DNA of 64,000 nucleotides from assembly GCA_028277485.1 (NCBI GenBank), contig JANQGE010000010.1, forward strand, positions 5,723-69,722. The letters are read 5' to 3'. The stretch is from Chlorobium sp. Lineage in GTDB: Bacteria > Bacteroidota > Chlorobiia > Chlorobiales > Chlorobiaceae. Shown piece by piece: positions 40,717-49,473 of the stretch. A program made the translations under genes and the position numbers. The stretch's first letter is position 1. Every line of letters begins with the position of its first letter. Below the pieces are notes generated by a model. That model had not been told where the DNA came from and searched no databases. It saw only the letters and a list, made by a program, of their open reading frames with translations.

Positions 40717-42285
40717 TTATATCCCGTTATCGATTGTTTTGTTGTTGTCATGTTCTTTTGAATCCTGCCTGAGACTCAGTGCCTGCAGATATGCTTTGGC
40801 ACTTGCTTCGATGATATCGGTTGAAACACCACGCCCGGTGAAAAGTTGTTCACCATCCTTGAGCCTGACGGTTGCTTCTCCAAGTGCCTGACGGCCTGCG
40901 GTCGTTGAGCGCACCGAGTAGGAGTAAAGCAGTGAGCCAAGGCTCAGCGCCCGTTCGATTGCCTTGAAACATGCATCGACTGGACCGTCTCCCGTTGACG
41001 ATTCTTCATAGGTGGCGCCTTTGACCTTGATGCGTACCGTTGCGGTGGGAATTGAAGCCGTTCCGCTGTTGACATGCAGGTAATCGAGCTCAAGCGGTTC
41101 AAGCGGTTTGTTCAGCTCGTCGCCCATGAGCACTCTCAGGTCGTCATCGTAAATCTCCTTTTTCTTGTCGGCTATCGACAAAAACCGCTCATAGACTTTC
41201 TCCAGTTCGGCACCGGTAACCTTGTAACCCAGTGAGCTGAGCCTTGCCTGTAGCCCATGCTTGCCTGAATGACGTCCCAGGACAATGGTCGTCTGCGGAA
41301 CGCCGACGGATTCAGGGGTCATGACCTCGTAAGTCTGCCGGTTTTTCAGCATGCCGTCCTGGTGTATGCCCGACTCATGGGCAAACGCATTGTCGCCGAC
41401 GATCGCCTTGTTCGGCTGGATAATCAGGCCGGTAAACGAAGAGACCATTCGGCTGGTGTTGAAAATCTCTTCGGTAATGATGTCGGTATAATAGTTGTGC
41501 AGATCGCTTCGCACTTTCAGCGCCATGACAATCTCTTCGAGGGAGGCATTGCCAGCTCTCTCGCCTATGCCGTTGATCGAACACTCGGCCTGTCTCGCTC
41601 CGTTTTCAACGGAACTGAGCGTATTTGCCACGGCAAGTCCAAGGTCATTGTGACAGTGGACGCTGATGATCGCGCGGTCGATGTTGGCAACCCGCTGCTT
41701 CAGGTCGGCGATTTTCCTGCCGAATTCCGATGGCCAGGTATACCCTGTGGTATCGGGTATGTTCACCGTAGTAGCACCCGCGTCGATAACCGCTTCGATA
41801 ACTTCTGCAAGATACCCGGGGTCGGTTCTTCCGGCATCTTCCGCGGAAAACTCTACATCGTCCGTAAAGGTTTTGGCGTAGCTGACTGCGTCGACAGCCA
41901 TCCTCAGAACAGCCCGCTGTTTTTCCCCGAGCGTTTTTCCGTACCGATCGTGGCCGAACTTGCCTAAGATGTGGATATCCGAGGTACTGATGAAGGTGTG
42001 GATTCTCGGGTATCTGGCGTCCCGCAGAGCGTCATGGGCACTTTTTATATCGCGTTCTACCGCCCTGCAAAGCGCAGCGACGGTTTTGCCGGATTCTTCG
42101 CTGACCTGCCGCACGGCCTCGAGCTGAAGCGGAGAAGACGCGGGAAACCCGGCTTCAATGATATCGACATTGAGCTTTTCAAGCTGCCGGGCTATCTCTA
42201 CCTTTTCCTGCAGGTTCAGAGAGGCGCCTGGAGACTGTTCCCCGTCACGCAAGGTGGTATCAAATATGAGGACCTTGTCTTTCAC
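40717..42285 (-). CDS. leuA: 2-isopropylmalate synthase
   Basis: A 522-residue enzyme condensing 2-oxoisovalerate and acetyl-CoA, the first committed leucine step. IFDTTLRDGEQSPGASL, SVHCHNDLGLAVANTLS and the C-terminal regulatory domain (EATVRLKDGEQLFTGRGVST) are present, so leucine feedback inhibition is expected. ATG 42285 lies 17 bp after leuB. Distinguished from CimA by LRDGEQSPGA. Confidence 0.95.
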   Translation of the reverse strand: MKDKVLIFDTTLRDGEQSPGASLNLQEKVEIARQLEKLNVDIIEAGFPASSPLQLEAVRQVSEESGKTVAALCRAVERDIKSAHDALRDARYPRIHTFISTSDIHILGKFGHDRYGKTLGEKQRAVLRMAVDAVSYAKTFTDDVEFSAEDAGRTDPGYLAEVIEAVIDAGATTVNIPDTTGYTWPSEFGRKIADLKQRVANIDRAIISVHCHNDLGLAVANTLSSVENGARQAECSINGIGERAGNASLEEIVMALKVRSDLHNYYTDIITEEIFNTSRMVSSFTGLIIQPNKAIVGDNAFAHESGIHQDGMLKNRQTYEVMTPESVGVPQTTIVLGRHSGKHGLQARLSSLGYKVTGAELEKVYERFLSIADKKKEIYDDDLRVLMGDELNKPLEPLELDYLHVNSGTASIPTATVRIKVKGATYEESSTGDGPVDACFKAIERALSLGSLLYSYSVRSTTAGRQALGEATVRLKDGEQLFTGRGVSTDIIEASAKAYLQALSLRQDSKEHDNNKTIDNGI

Positions 42286-42302
42286 GCTTCATCCATTGAT
42301 GG

Positions 42303-43364
42303 TTACGATGTCTTCAAGCTTGCAGTGACAGCATCGGTTATTTCAGTTGTCGATACAATCCTGTCGCCCGCGTTGGCAATGTCTGCGGTACGCATGCCCG
42401 ATTCAAGGACCTTTTCAATAGCCCGGTATATTTCGTCGGCGATATGCTGCATGGAAAAACTGTGCTCGAACATCATGGCGACCGATGCGATGGTTGCAAT
42501 GGGATTTGCCTTGTTCTGCCCCGCGATATCGGGCGCGCTGCCGTGAATCGGTTCATACAGGGCATGTTCGCTTCCAATGCTGGCAGAGGGAAGCATGCCG
42601 AGGCTGCCGGTGATCATGCCGGAAATGTCGCTGAGGATATCGCCAAAAAGGTTTTTGGTGACAATGACATCGAACTGCTTTGGGTCACGGACAATCTGCA
42701 TTGCAGCATTGTCAACATACATGTCGGTCACTTCAACCTCCGGGAAGTCTTTATGCACCTCATGCACCATGTTTCTCCAAAACTGTGAACATTCCAGCAC
42801 GTTGGCCTTGTCGATGGAAACAAGCCGCTTTTTGCGTTTCATGGCTGTTTCAAAACCAAGGCGTGCGATGCGCTCGACCTCGTATTTTTCATACACCATG
42901 GTATTCCAGCCTTTGTTATCATCATAACCTCTGGGCTGGCCGAAGTAAATGCCGCCCGTCAGTTCCCTGATGACCATGAAGTCCGTCCCGGAAAGGATTT
43001 CCGGTTTGAGCGATGATGCATCGACCAGTGCGCCGTAAACTTTTGCCGGACGGAAGTTCGCAAAGAGCCCGAGCTCCTTGCGAATTTTGAGAAGTGCGGC
43101 TTCCGGTTTTTTCTCGTGCGGGAGGTTTTCCCATTTCGGGCCGCCTACGGCGCCAAGCAGAACCGAGTCGCAGTTTTTGCATGCTGCGAGGGTTTCGTCG
43201 GTAAGCATTTCTCCGTGTACATCATATGACGCTCCGCCGAAGAGGTGTTCCTCGATTGATATTTCCAGGCCGTGTTTTTCCTCCAATACATCGATGACCT
43301 GTACAGCACTGGCGACAACTTCCGGTCCGATGCCGTCACCTGGTAAGGAAACTATTGTAAACAT
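42303..43364 (-). CDS. leuB: 3-isopropylmalate dehydrogenase
   Basis: A 353-residue NAD-dependent beta-decarboxylating dehydrogenase. MFTIVSLPGDGIGPEVV opens it; the substrate loop is ELTGGIYFGQPRG and the metal/cofactor region DILSDISGMITGSLGMLPSA with EPIHGSAPDIAGQ. The frame is open 51 codons further upstream, but that part is the intergenic leader after ilvC; ATG 43364 matches the family start. Leucine biosynthesis. Confidence 0.95.
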   Translation of the reverse strand: MFTIVSLPGDGIGPEVVASAVQVIDVLEEKHGLEISIEEHLFGGASYDVHGEMLTDETLAACKNCDSVLLGAVGGPKWENLPHEKKPEAALLKIRKELGLFANFRPAKVYGALVDASSLKPEILSGTDFMVIRELTGGIYFGQPRGYDDNKGWNTMVYEKYEVERIARLGFETAMKRKKRLVSIDKANVLECSQFWRNMVHEVHKDFPEVEVTDMYVDNAAMQIVRDPKQFDVIVTKNLFGDILSDISGMITGSLGMLPSASIGSEHALYEPIHGSAPDIAGQNKANPIATIASVAMMFEHSFSMQHIADEIYRAIEKVLESGMRTADIANAGDRIVSTTEITDAVTASLKTS

Positions 43365-43402
43365 TCGTTTTGATTTTTCCGGGTTGATTGCTTTGGCCAA
43401 CA

Positions 43403-44395
43403 TTACTTGTTCAGAAGCCAGCTCATCATGTCGCGGAGCTTTCCGCCGACTTTCTCGATCGGATGACCGGCATTGGACTCGCGCAACTGTTTCATGTTCG
43501 GATAGCCGGAGTTGCACTCGTCAATAAACTCTTTTGCAAAACTGCCATCCTGAACCTCTTCGAGGATTCTTTTCATCTCGGCTTTGACGGCAGGGGTAAT
43601 GACCCGGGGTCCGCGTGTCATGCCTCCATACTCGGCGGTGTCACTGACGGAATAGTTCATGCGTGAAAGGCCGCCTTCATAGTAAAGATCGACGATGAGT
43701 TTCAGTTCGTGCATACATTCGAAATAGGCAAGTTCCGTCGGGTAACCGCCTTCAACAAGGGTTTCAAAACCGGCCTTGATAAGTTCGGCCGAACCTCCGC
43801 ACAGGACAGCCTGTTCCCCGAAGAGATCGGTTTCCGTCTCATCCTTGAATGTTGTTTCGATAACGCCGGCTTTCGTGCCGCCGAGGCCTTTTGCCCATGC
43901 TAGCGCCTGTTGCTTCGTGTCGCCGGTGTAGTCCTGATAAACAGCGATAAGGCATGGAACCCCGTTGCCCTGCGTAAAGGTCCGCCGAACAAGATGACCG
44001 GGGCTTTTCGGTGCGATCATCATAACGTTCACGGTTTCGGGAGGAACAATTTGACGGTAATGAATATTGAAACCGTGAGCGAATGCAAGGGTGTTGCCCT
44101 CTACAAGGTTCGGTGCGATTTCCGTCTCATAGATGCTTTTCTGATACTGGTCGGGGAGAAGAACCATAACGATGTTTGCCCATTGTACCGCATCGGCTAT
44201 TGTATTGACCTCCAGGCCGTTTTCCCGTGCTTTGATGCAGGAGGAACTGTCCGCTCTCAGGCCGACGCAGACATTCAGGCCGCTCTCTTTAAGGTTCAGG
44301 GCGTGAGCGTGGCCCTGGCTGCCGTAACCAAGAACGGCGATATTTTTTCCCTGCAGGTATTTCAGGTCCGCATCCTGTTCGTAGTAAACGTTCAT
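43403..44395 (-). CDS. ilvC: Ketol-acid reductoisomerase
   Basis: A 330-residue class I KARI that rearranges and reduces acetolactate or acetohydroxybutyrate. The Rossmann motif is IAVLGYGSQGHAHALNLKES and the NADPH-selective loop GLRADSSS. The metal sites are in the knotted C-terminal domain (ETEAEL-type region DETETDLFGEQ). ATG 44395. Fourth gene of the cluster, between ilvN and leuB. Confidence 0.96.
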   Translation of the reverse strand: MNVYYEQDADLKYLQGKNIAVLGYGSQGHAHALNLKESGLNVCVGLRADSSSCIKARENGLEVNTIADAVQWANIVMVLLPDQYQKSIYETEIAPNLVEGNTLAFAHGFNIHYRQIVPPETVNVMMIAPKSPGHLVRRTFTQGNGVPCLIAVYQDYTGDTKQQALAWAKGLGGTKAGVIETTFKDETETDLFGEQAVLCGGSAELIKAGFETLVEGGYPTELAYFECMHELKLIVDLYYEGGLSRMNYSVSDTAEYGGMTRGPRVITPAVKAEMKRILEEVQDGSFAKEFIDECNSGYPNMKQLRESNAGHPIEKVGGKLRDMMSWLLNK

Positions 44396-44436
44396 GTGCT
44401 CTATACTTTGAGGTTACGTGAAAAAAGATCGAAAGC

Positions 44437-44916
44437 TCAGCTCTCGCCACGGGTCATTGCTACCGTGCCGGAGCGGGCGATTTCCCTGATGCCGAGGGGC
44501 CTGAACATGTCGATGGTTGTATTGATCTTGTCCGGTGAACCGACGACCTCAATAGTAATGGATTTTTGTTTTATATCCACGACTTTTGCCTTAAAAACAT
44601 TGATCAGTTCGAAAAGCTCCTGCTGGGACTGTTTGCCCAGCTTCAGGGTCATCAGGAGCAGCTCTCGTGATACGTGCGGCTTGTGTGTTACATCGACGAC
44701 CTTTAACGTGTCGACAAGCCGGTTAAGCTGCTTGAGTATCTGGCTGATAATTCTGTCGTCACCTCTGGTTACAATGGTCATACGGGATATTTCGTTGTCC
44801 TCGGTTTCACCGATGGAAATGCTTTCAAGGTTAAACCCCCGTGCGCTGAACATGGACGCGACCCTGTTGAGGGTGCCGAATTTGTTTTCAACCAGTACGG
44901 ATATGATATGTTTCAT
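44437..44916 (-). CDS. ilvN: Acetolactate synthase regulatory subunit
   Basis: A 159-residue small subunit with an N-terminal ACT domain (ISVLVENKFGTLNRVASMFS, GFNLESISIGETEDN) and the C-terminal activation domain. It binds valine and confers feedback control on IlvB. ATG 44916 lies 8 bp after the ilvB stop. The cluster order ilvB-ilvN-ilvC is preserved. Confidence 0.95.
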   Translation of the reverse strand: MKHIISVLVENKFGTLNRVASMFSARGFNLESISIGETEDNEISRMTIVTRGDDRIISQILKQLNRLVDTLKVVDVTHKPHVSRELLLMTLKLGKQSQQELFELINVFKAKVVDIKQKSITIEVVGSPDKINTTIDMFRPLGIREIARSGTVAMTRGES

Positions 44917-44924
44917 AGCTTCAG

Positions 44925-46646
44925 TTATACCATTGTTTTAGGATTCAGCCTGTCGAAAAGCATCTCTGAAATCGATGCTCCCGCCGGAACCATGGGAAAA
45001 ACCATATCTTTTTTTATCACCCGGAACTCTACGAATACCGGCCCTTCGTTGTAAGCCAAAGCCTCTTCGATAGCATGTTTCGCTTCAGAAGGGTTGGAGG
45101 CACTGAGAGCTTTGAGGCCGAATGCTTCCGTGACACGCAGAAAATCCGGGTTGCTGTTCTGAAGGTCGGTGAAGGAGTACTTTTCCTGATGGAAGAGTTC
45201 CTGCCACTGGCGCACCATGCCGAGGAAATTGTTGTTGATCAGGAATATCTTGACCGGCAGTTTATAGTAAGCCGCTGTGACAAGTTCCTGGATATTCATC
45301 ATGAAACCTCCGTCACCGCAAAAAAGGATGACGGGTCTGTCGTGAATGCCGAAAGCCGCCCCGATGGTTGCCGGCAGGCCGTAACCCATCGTTCCGAGTC
45401 CTCCGCTGGTAATGATCGAACGGGGGTTGTTGAATTTGTAATACTGGGCGGTCCACATCTGGTGCTGGCCGACGTCGGTAACAACGACTGCATTGCCTCC
45501 GGTTTTCCGGGAAACCTCGTCGATGACGAACTCGGTTTTGAGCGTTTTTTCGTCGTTGGCATAGGTTAACGGACACTGTTCCTGCCATTTGGCGATCTGC
45601 TCAAGCCATGGTTTACGGTTTTCCCTGCTTTTCGGAAGCTCTTTGAGCACACTTTCGAGAAAATGCAGGGAATCACCGACGACAGGCAGATCGACTTTGA
45701 CATTTTTATCGATGTTGGTCGGATCGATGTCATTGTGGATTTTATATGCATGCGTCGCAAACGTGTCTATCTTTCCGGTTACCCTGTCGTCGAATCTGGC
45801 CCCGACCGTGATAAGGAGGTCACAGTTGTTGACCGCCTGGTTTGCCCAGAACGTGCCGTGCATGCCGAGCATTCCCATACTCAATGGATGGTTGCCCGGA
45901 AACGCACCGAGGCCCTGAAGGGTCATGGTGACCGGTATTTCCTGGTCGACGGCGAGCTTCCTGAGCGCCTCGGAAGCTTCCGAAGCAATGACGCCGCCGC
46001 CGACGTAGAGCAGGGGCTGCTTGGCTTTGGCAATAATATTCGCTGCTTTTTTTATCTGGTTGTCGTGGCCCCTGACTGTTGGTTTGAATCCGCGGATGTC
46101 AACTGTTTCCGGCCAGCTGAACACGCATTCGGCATTGAGAACGTCTTTCGGGAGATCAACCAGGACCGGTCCGGGCCTTCCCTGTGTTGCCAGGTAAAAC
46201 GCCTTTCTGATCGTTATGGCCAGATCCTTGACATCCTTGACCAGAAAATTATGCTTCGTTATCGGGCGTGTGATCCCGACAATATCGGCTTCCTGAAAAG
46301 CGTCGTTGCCGATGAGGTTACTGGGCACCTGGCCGGTAAAAACCACGATGGGAGAAGAATCCATGTATGCGTTGGATATGCCGGTGACTGTGTTGGTTGC
46401 GCCCGGCCCGGAGGTAACCAGCACGACGCCGGGTTTGCCTGTTGCCCGGGCATAGCCTTCTGCCATGTGCGTTGCTCCCTGTTCATGCCGTACAAGGATG
46501 TGTTTGATATCCTTGACATCGTAAAGCGTTTCATAAACTTTCAGCAGTGCTCCGCCCGGATAACCGAAAATGTATTCAACTTTTTCCCGGCGTAAGCATT
46601 CGAAGAATATCTCGGAGCCATTCATTGTTTGGCCGGATGTGCGCAT
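44925..46646 (-). CDS. ilvB: Acetolactate synthase catalytic subunit
   Basis: A 573-residue thiamine-diphosphate enzyme. The catalytic Glu is in LVRHEQGATHMAEGYAR; the ThDP motif is GDGGFMMNIQELVTA...NNN; FAD-binding middle domain present. It makes acetolactate (Val/Leu) or acetohydroxybutyrate (Ile). ATG 46646 adds seven residues to an alternative ATG 46625 (MNGSEIFFECL); neither has a clear SD. Encoded 20 bp after ilvD. Confidence 0.95.
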   Translation of the reverse strand: MRTSGQTMNGSEIFFECLRREKVEYIFGYPGGALLKVYETLYDVKDIKHILVRHEQGATHMAEGYARATGKPGVVLVTSGPGATNTVTGISNAYMDSSPIVVFTGQVPSNLIGNDAFQEADIVGITRPITKHNFLVKDVKDLAITIRKAFYLATQGRPGPVLVDLPKDVLNAECVFSWPETVDIRGFKPTVRGHDNQIKKAANIIAKAKQPLLYVGGGVIASEASEALRKLAVDQEIPVTMTLQGLGAFPGNHPLSMGMLGMHGTFWANQAVNNCDLLITVGARFDDRVTGKIDTFATHAYKIHNDIDPTNIDKNVKVDLPVVGDSLHFLESVLKELPKSRENRKPWLEQIAKWQEQCPLTYANDEKTLKTEFVIDEVSRKTGGNAVVVTDVGQHQMWTAQYYKFNNPRSIITSGGLGTMGYGLPATIGAAFGIHDRPVILFCGDGGFMMNIQELVTAAYYKLPVKIFLINNNFLGMVRQWQELFHQEKYSFTDLQNSNPDFLRVTEAFGLKALSASNPSEAKHAIEEALAYNEGPVFVEFRVIKKDMVFPMVPAGASISEMLFDRLNPKTMV

Positions 46647-46666
46647 GAGTCGTTATTGATTTAATG

Positions 46667-48352
46667 TTAAAAAACAGGATTTCGTAAAATCGCTCCCGTG
46701 TTTGCCGAAGTAACCATTTGTGAATATCGTGCGAGGTAACCTTTTTTGATTTTCGGGACAAATGCCGGAACACTCTCAAGTCTTTGTTCGATCTCCCCGT
46801 CTGACAGTTCGACTGAAATGAGCCTGTTCGGGATATCTATGGTAATCATGTCTCCGGTTTGAACGGCCGCAATCGGTCCTTTTTCTGCCGCTTCAGGTGA
46901 AACATGTCCTACACAGGCACCTCTCGACCCCCCGGAGAAACGGCCATCGGTAATGAGTGCCACGGTATCTCCGAGGCCGCGGCCCATGATCGCACTGGTC
47001 GGAGAAAGCATTTCAGGCATGCCGGGCCCCCCTTTAGGGCCTTCGTAACGGATAACCACCACATCCCCTGCAATTACGTCACCTTCCATGATGCCCGCAA
47101 TGGCGTTGTCCTGGCACTCGTATACCTTTGCCGGACCGGTGTGATGCATCATTGATTCACTGACCGCGCCGGTCTTGACGACGGCTCCCTCAGGAGCAAG
47201 GTTGCCGTAAAGCACCGCAAGCCCGCCGGTCAATGCGTAAGGAGATTCTACGGATCGGATCACTTTTGAGTCTTTTGTACTGGCTCCTGCAATGTTTTCT
47301 CCAAGCGTCAAGCCGGTAACCGTTGGTGCCGAAAGATCCAGCAGACCGTCGATCTTTGACAGCTCTTTGAGTATTGCTGAAATACCGCCTGCCCGGTCCA
47401 CATCTTCGATATGGATATCCGGCGTTGCAGGACTGACCTTGCAAATGTAGGGTGTTTTTGCAGAAAGATCGTTGAGCTCGGAAAAATCAAACGCTATTTC
47501 GGCTTCATTGGCAATAGCCAGGGTGTGCAGGATAGTGTTTGTACTTCCTCCCATTGCAAAGTCAAGCGCAAAGGCGTTGAGCAGTGACTTTCTTGAGAGT
47601 ATGTCGCGCGGCTTAATGTCTTTTTCAACCAGATTGATGATGTGCCGTGAAGCTTCCCTGACCAGTTCGTGCCTGCGGGGATCTACAGCCAGTACCGTTC
47701 CGTTTCCTGGAAGAGCCAGGCCGAGAGCTTCACAAAGGCAGTTCATTGAATTTGCCGTAAACATCCCCGAGCAGGACCCGCAAGTCGGACAGGCATGACT
47801 TTCAATGACGTTGAGTTCCTGTTCGTTTATTGCGCCGGTGCTGTAACGACCGACGGCTTCGAAAACCGAAATCAGATCGACGGTGTCACCCAAGGGCGTA
47901 CGACCTTTTTTCATGGGGCCGCCGGAAACGAAGATAATCGGAATGTTAATGCGAGCGGCGGCCATCATCATGCCCGGCGTTATCTTGTCGCAGTTGGGAA
48001 TGCAGACAAGGCCGTCAAGCCGGTGTGCCTGAGCTACCGTTTCAACACTGTCTGCGATAAGTTCCCTGCTTGCCAGCGAGTAGCGCATACCGATATGGCC
48101 CATCGCGATACCATCGCAGATGCCGATGGTATTGAATTCAAACGGAATGCCTCCAGCTTTTCTTACCTCTTCCTTGGCAATGTGTCCCAGTTCCTGCAGA
48201 TGAGCGTGACCAGGGATAAGCTCGATAAACGAATTACAGATGCCGATAAACGGTTTTTTAAGGTCTTCGTTTGATGATACGACACCGGTGGCCCTCAGCA
48301 AACTTCTGTGAGGGGCCTTTTCAAAGCCTTTTTTTATGGTATCAGATCTCAT
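46667..48352 (-). CDS. ilvD: Dihydroxy-acid dehydratase
   Basis: A 561-residue Fe-S dehydratase making 2-oxo acids for Val and Ile. Cluster-binding cysteines are in CIPNCDKITPGM and SHACPTCGSCSGMFTANS; GRFSGGSRGACVGHVSPEAA near the C-terminus is the second family signature. First structural gene of the ilv-leu cluster; the leader upstream carries an 18-codon Ile/Val/Leu-rich peptide and alternative hairpins. ATG 48352. Confidence 0.96.
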   Translation of the reverse strand: MRSDTIKKGFEKAPHRSLLRATGVVSSNEDLKKPFIGICNSFIELIPGHAHLQELGHIAKEEVRKAGGIPFEFNTIGICDGIAMGHIGMRYSLASRELIADSVETVAQAHRLDGLVCIPNCDKITPGMMMAAARINIPIIFVSGGPMKKGRTPLGDTVDLISVFEAVGRYSTGAINEQELNVIESHACPTCGSCSGMFTANSMNCLCEALGLALPGNGTVLAVDPRRHELVREASRHIINLVEKDIKPRDILSRKSLLNAFALDFAMGGSTNTILHTLAIANEAEIAFDFSELNDLSAKTPYICKVSPATPDIHIEDVDRAGGISAILKELSKIDGLLDLSAPTVTGLTLGENIAGASTKDSKVIRSVESPYALTGGLAVLYGNLAPEGAVVKTGAVSESMMHHTGPAKVYECQDNAIAGIMEGDVIAGDVVVIRYEGPKGGPGMPEMLSPTSAIMGRGLGDTVALITDGRFSGGSRGACVGHVSPEAAEKGPIAAVQTGDMITIDIPNRLISVELSDGEIEQRLESVPAFVPKIKKGYLARYSQMVTSANTGAILRNPVF

Positions 48353-48373
48353 ACGCTTTCATTTTTGAAAATT

Positions 48374-48458
48374 AAAAACCCTTCCCAGGGAGTGCCGTTC
48401 CCCAGGCCAATGGTAGCATGCTATATACAAGAGAGAATGAAATTGGACTTGGGACCGG
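48374..48458 (-). promoter_or_regulatory. Candidate ilv-leu attenuator
   Basis: Read leftward, two pairings compete. One pairs CCGGTCCC (48458-48451) with GGGAACGG (48402-48395), with one mismatch. The other pairs CCTGGGG (48406-48400) with CCCTGG (48390-48385) near a GGGTTTTT run ending at 48374. Only the second exposes a terminator-like end. A leader peptide rich in Ile/Val/Leu stops 9 nt before the first strand. The stems are short, so the terminator itself is tentative. Confidence 0.45.
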
Positions 48459-48466
48459 ATGGTTGT

Positions 48467-48523
48467 TCAGAGCACAAGAATGCTCACCTGTACAATAATC
48501 ACAGGCACAAATAGTCCGATCAT
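48467..48523 (-). CDS. ilv leader peptide (18 aa), attenuation type
   Basis: Short frame from ATG 48523 to TGA 48467, encoding MIGLFVPVIIVQVSILVL. Twelve of 18 residues are Ile (4), Val (5) or Leu (3), exactly the end products of the downstream genes. It lies 115 bp upstream of ilvD, between the putative promoter region and the candidate attenuator hairpins. No clear Shine-Dalgarno. The composition and position match classical ilv/leu leader peptides known from enterobacteria and actinobacteria; function in this organism is inferred. Confidence 0.55.
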   Translation of the reverse strand: MIGLFVPVIIVQVSILVL

Positions 48524-48674
48524 GCAAATGAGGAGATCAGTTGTTTTGCCGAAAACAGTCTTTCCGGTGCTCAGCGGAGCGGCAACACTCAAGACGTCAT
48601 ATATATAACTTTTGCCGCTATGTCGGTAACGAGCAGGTATCACGGTACAAAACTGTTTAGCAATGGACTTACAA

Positions 48675-48780
48675 GAGCACCTCTATCTGTTGCGCGCCCT
48701 GATTACTTCGTTCGGCGGATAGGAGAAGGTTTCTACGCTCCCTCCGCCTTGAAATCAAATCGCTCACGACAATTAAAAAG
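48675..48780 (+). mobile_element. MITE-like element copy 7 (about 106 bp, degraded right end)
   Basis: GAGCACCTCTATCTGTTGCG... and CGCTCACGACAATTAAAAAG at the right. The right terminus is degenerate and no TSD is visible. About 150 bp upstream of the ilv leader. Confidence 0.65.
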
Positions 48781-48918
48781 ATGTCTCACAACAACTACAT
48801 GTAAAAAAATATAATTTTTTAATTCTTTTGAAACAAGCAAGTGCAGGGAGAATTCTGTGAAAGTTTCTTTTTTGCGATACGTTACTCTGGAACTGTATTT
48901 TTGCTATTTTTGCATTGA

Positions 48919-49059
48919 GGGCACCTCTAAAAAGTGTCGTGAGCGAGCAAAGTGTAAGGCGGACGGAGCGGAGAAACCGGAATGTACACACAGTACATGA
49001 GGATTTCGAGCACCGACCAACGCAGCAATTTGGGCGCGCAATAAGTTTTTAGAGGTGCA
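48919..49059 (-). mobile_element. MITE-like element copy 8 (141 bp, long form)
   Basis: GGGCACCTCTAAAAAGTGT...AAGTTTTTAGAGGTGCAC. Fused directly to a forward partial copy at 49061, and no matching TSD is seen, so a rearrangement or deletion joined them. Confidence 0.75.
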
Positions 49060-49060
49060 C

Positions 49061-49127
49061 GCGGTTCAACTGTTTCGTTGAGCGGATAGAAAGGGGTTTC
49101 TGCTCATGACAATACATAGAGGTCCCC
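49061..49127 (+). repeat. MITE-like element copy 8b, truncated
   Basis: Begins within the element (GCGGTTCAACTGTTTCGTTG) and ends CATAGAGGTCCCC. The left ~20 bp are missing at the junction with copy 8. Confidence 0.65.
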
Positions 49128-49473
49128 TGTGTTTTGCCGATACCCGGAATGTTGCTCTTCCACTACTTCTTTTACCGCTTCTTGTTCTGAAAAGCCTAAT
49201 GGTGGAATGCTTTTTATAAAAGGATAATGAGAAAATGCAGCTTGTTTTTATGGAATACTGATTTAATTTTGACTAATTATAAATTAATTTTGCCGCAAAA
49301 CGTAGTGTATACGGTTTTTTACCGGTGTTTTTGTAAACGGACGTACCACATTGACCGGTTTCTGCTTCATATCTCTGCACGGTAAGGGAAAAAACGCTTT
49401 CAGGTGCCCTGAAAATTGCCGCCTGAGAAAATATCCAGACAGTCAATGAGCGACGGAGGCTGCGCGTGCAAGA
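49128..49473. other. 346-bp AT-rich stretch after the MITE pair
   Basis: No gene seen. CAGGTGCCCTGAAAA at 49401 resembles a MITE right end but has no matching partner. The 3' end of the methyltransferase gene follows. Confidence 0.35.

Noticed and set aside
45663..46595. A 310-codon rightward open frame inside ilvB
   Set aside because: Antisense shadow of IlvB.
48353..48466. T-box riboswitch upstream of ilvD
   Set aside because: No recognisable T-box conserved sequence; a leader peptide with alternative hairpins explains the region better.
49401..49415. Isolated GGTGCCC sequences (also near 28276, 28890 and 61089) as further MITEs
   Set aside because: Only 7-10 bases match one terminus, with no second end; chance matches are likely.
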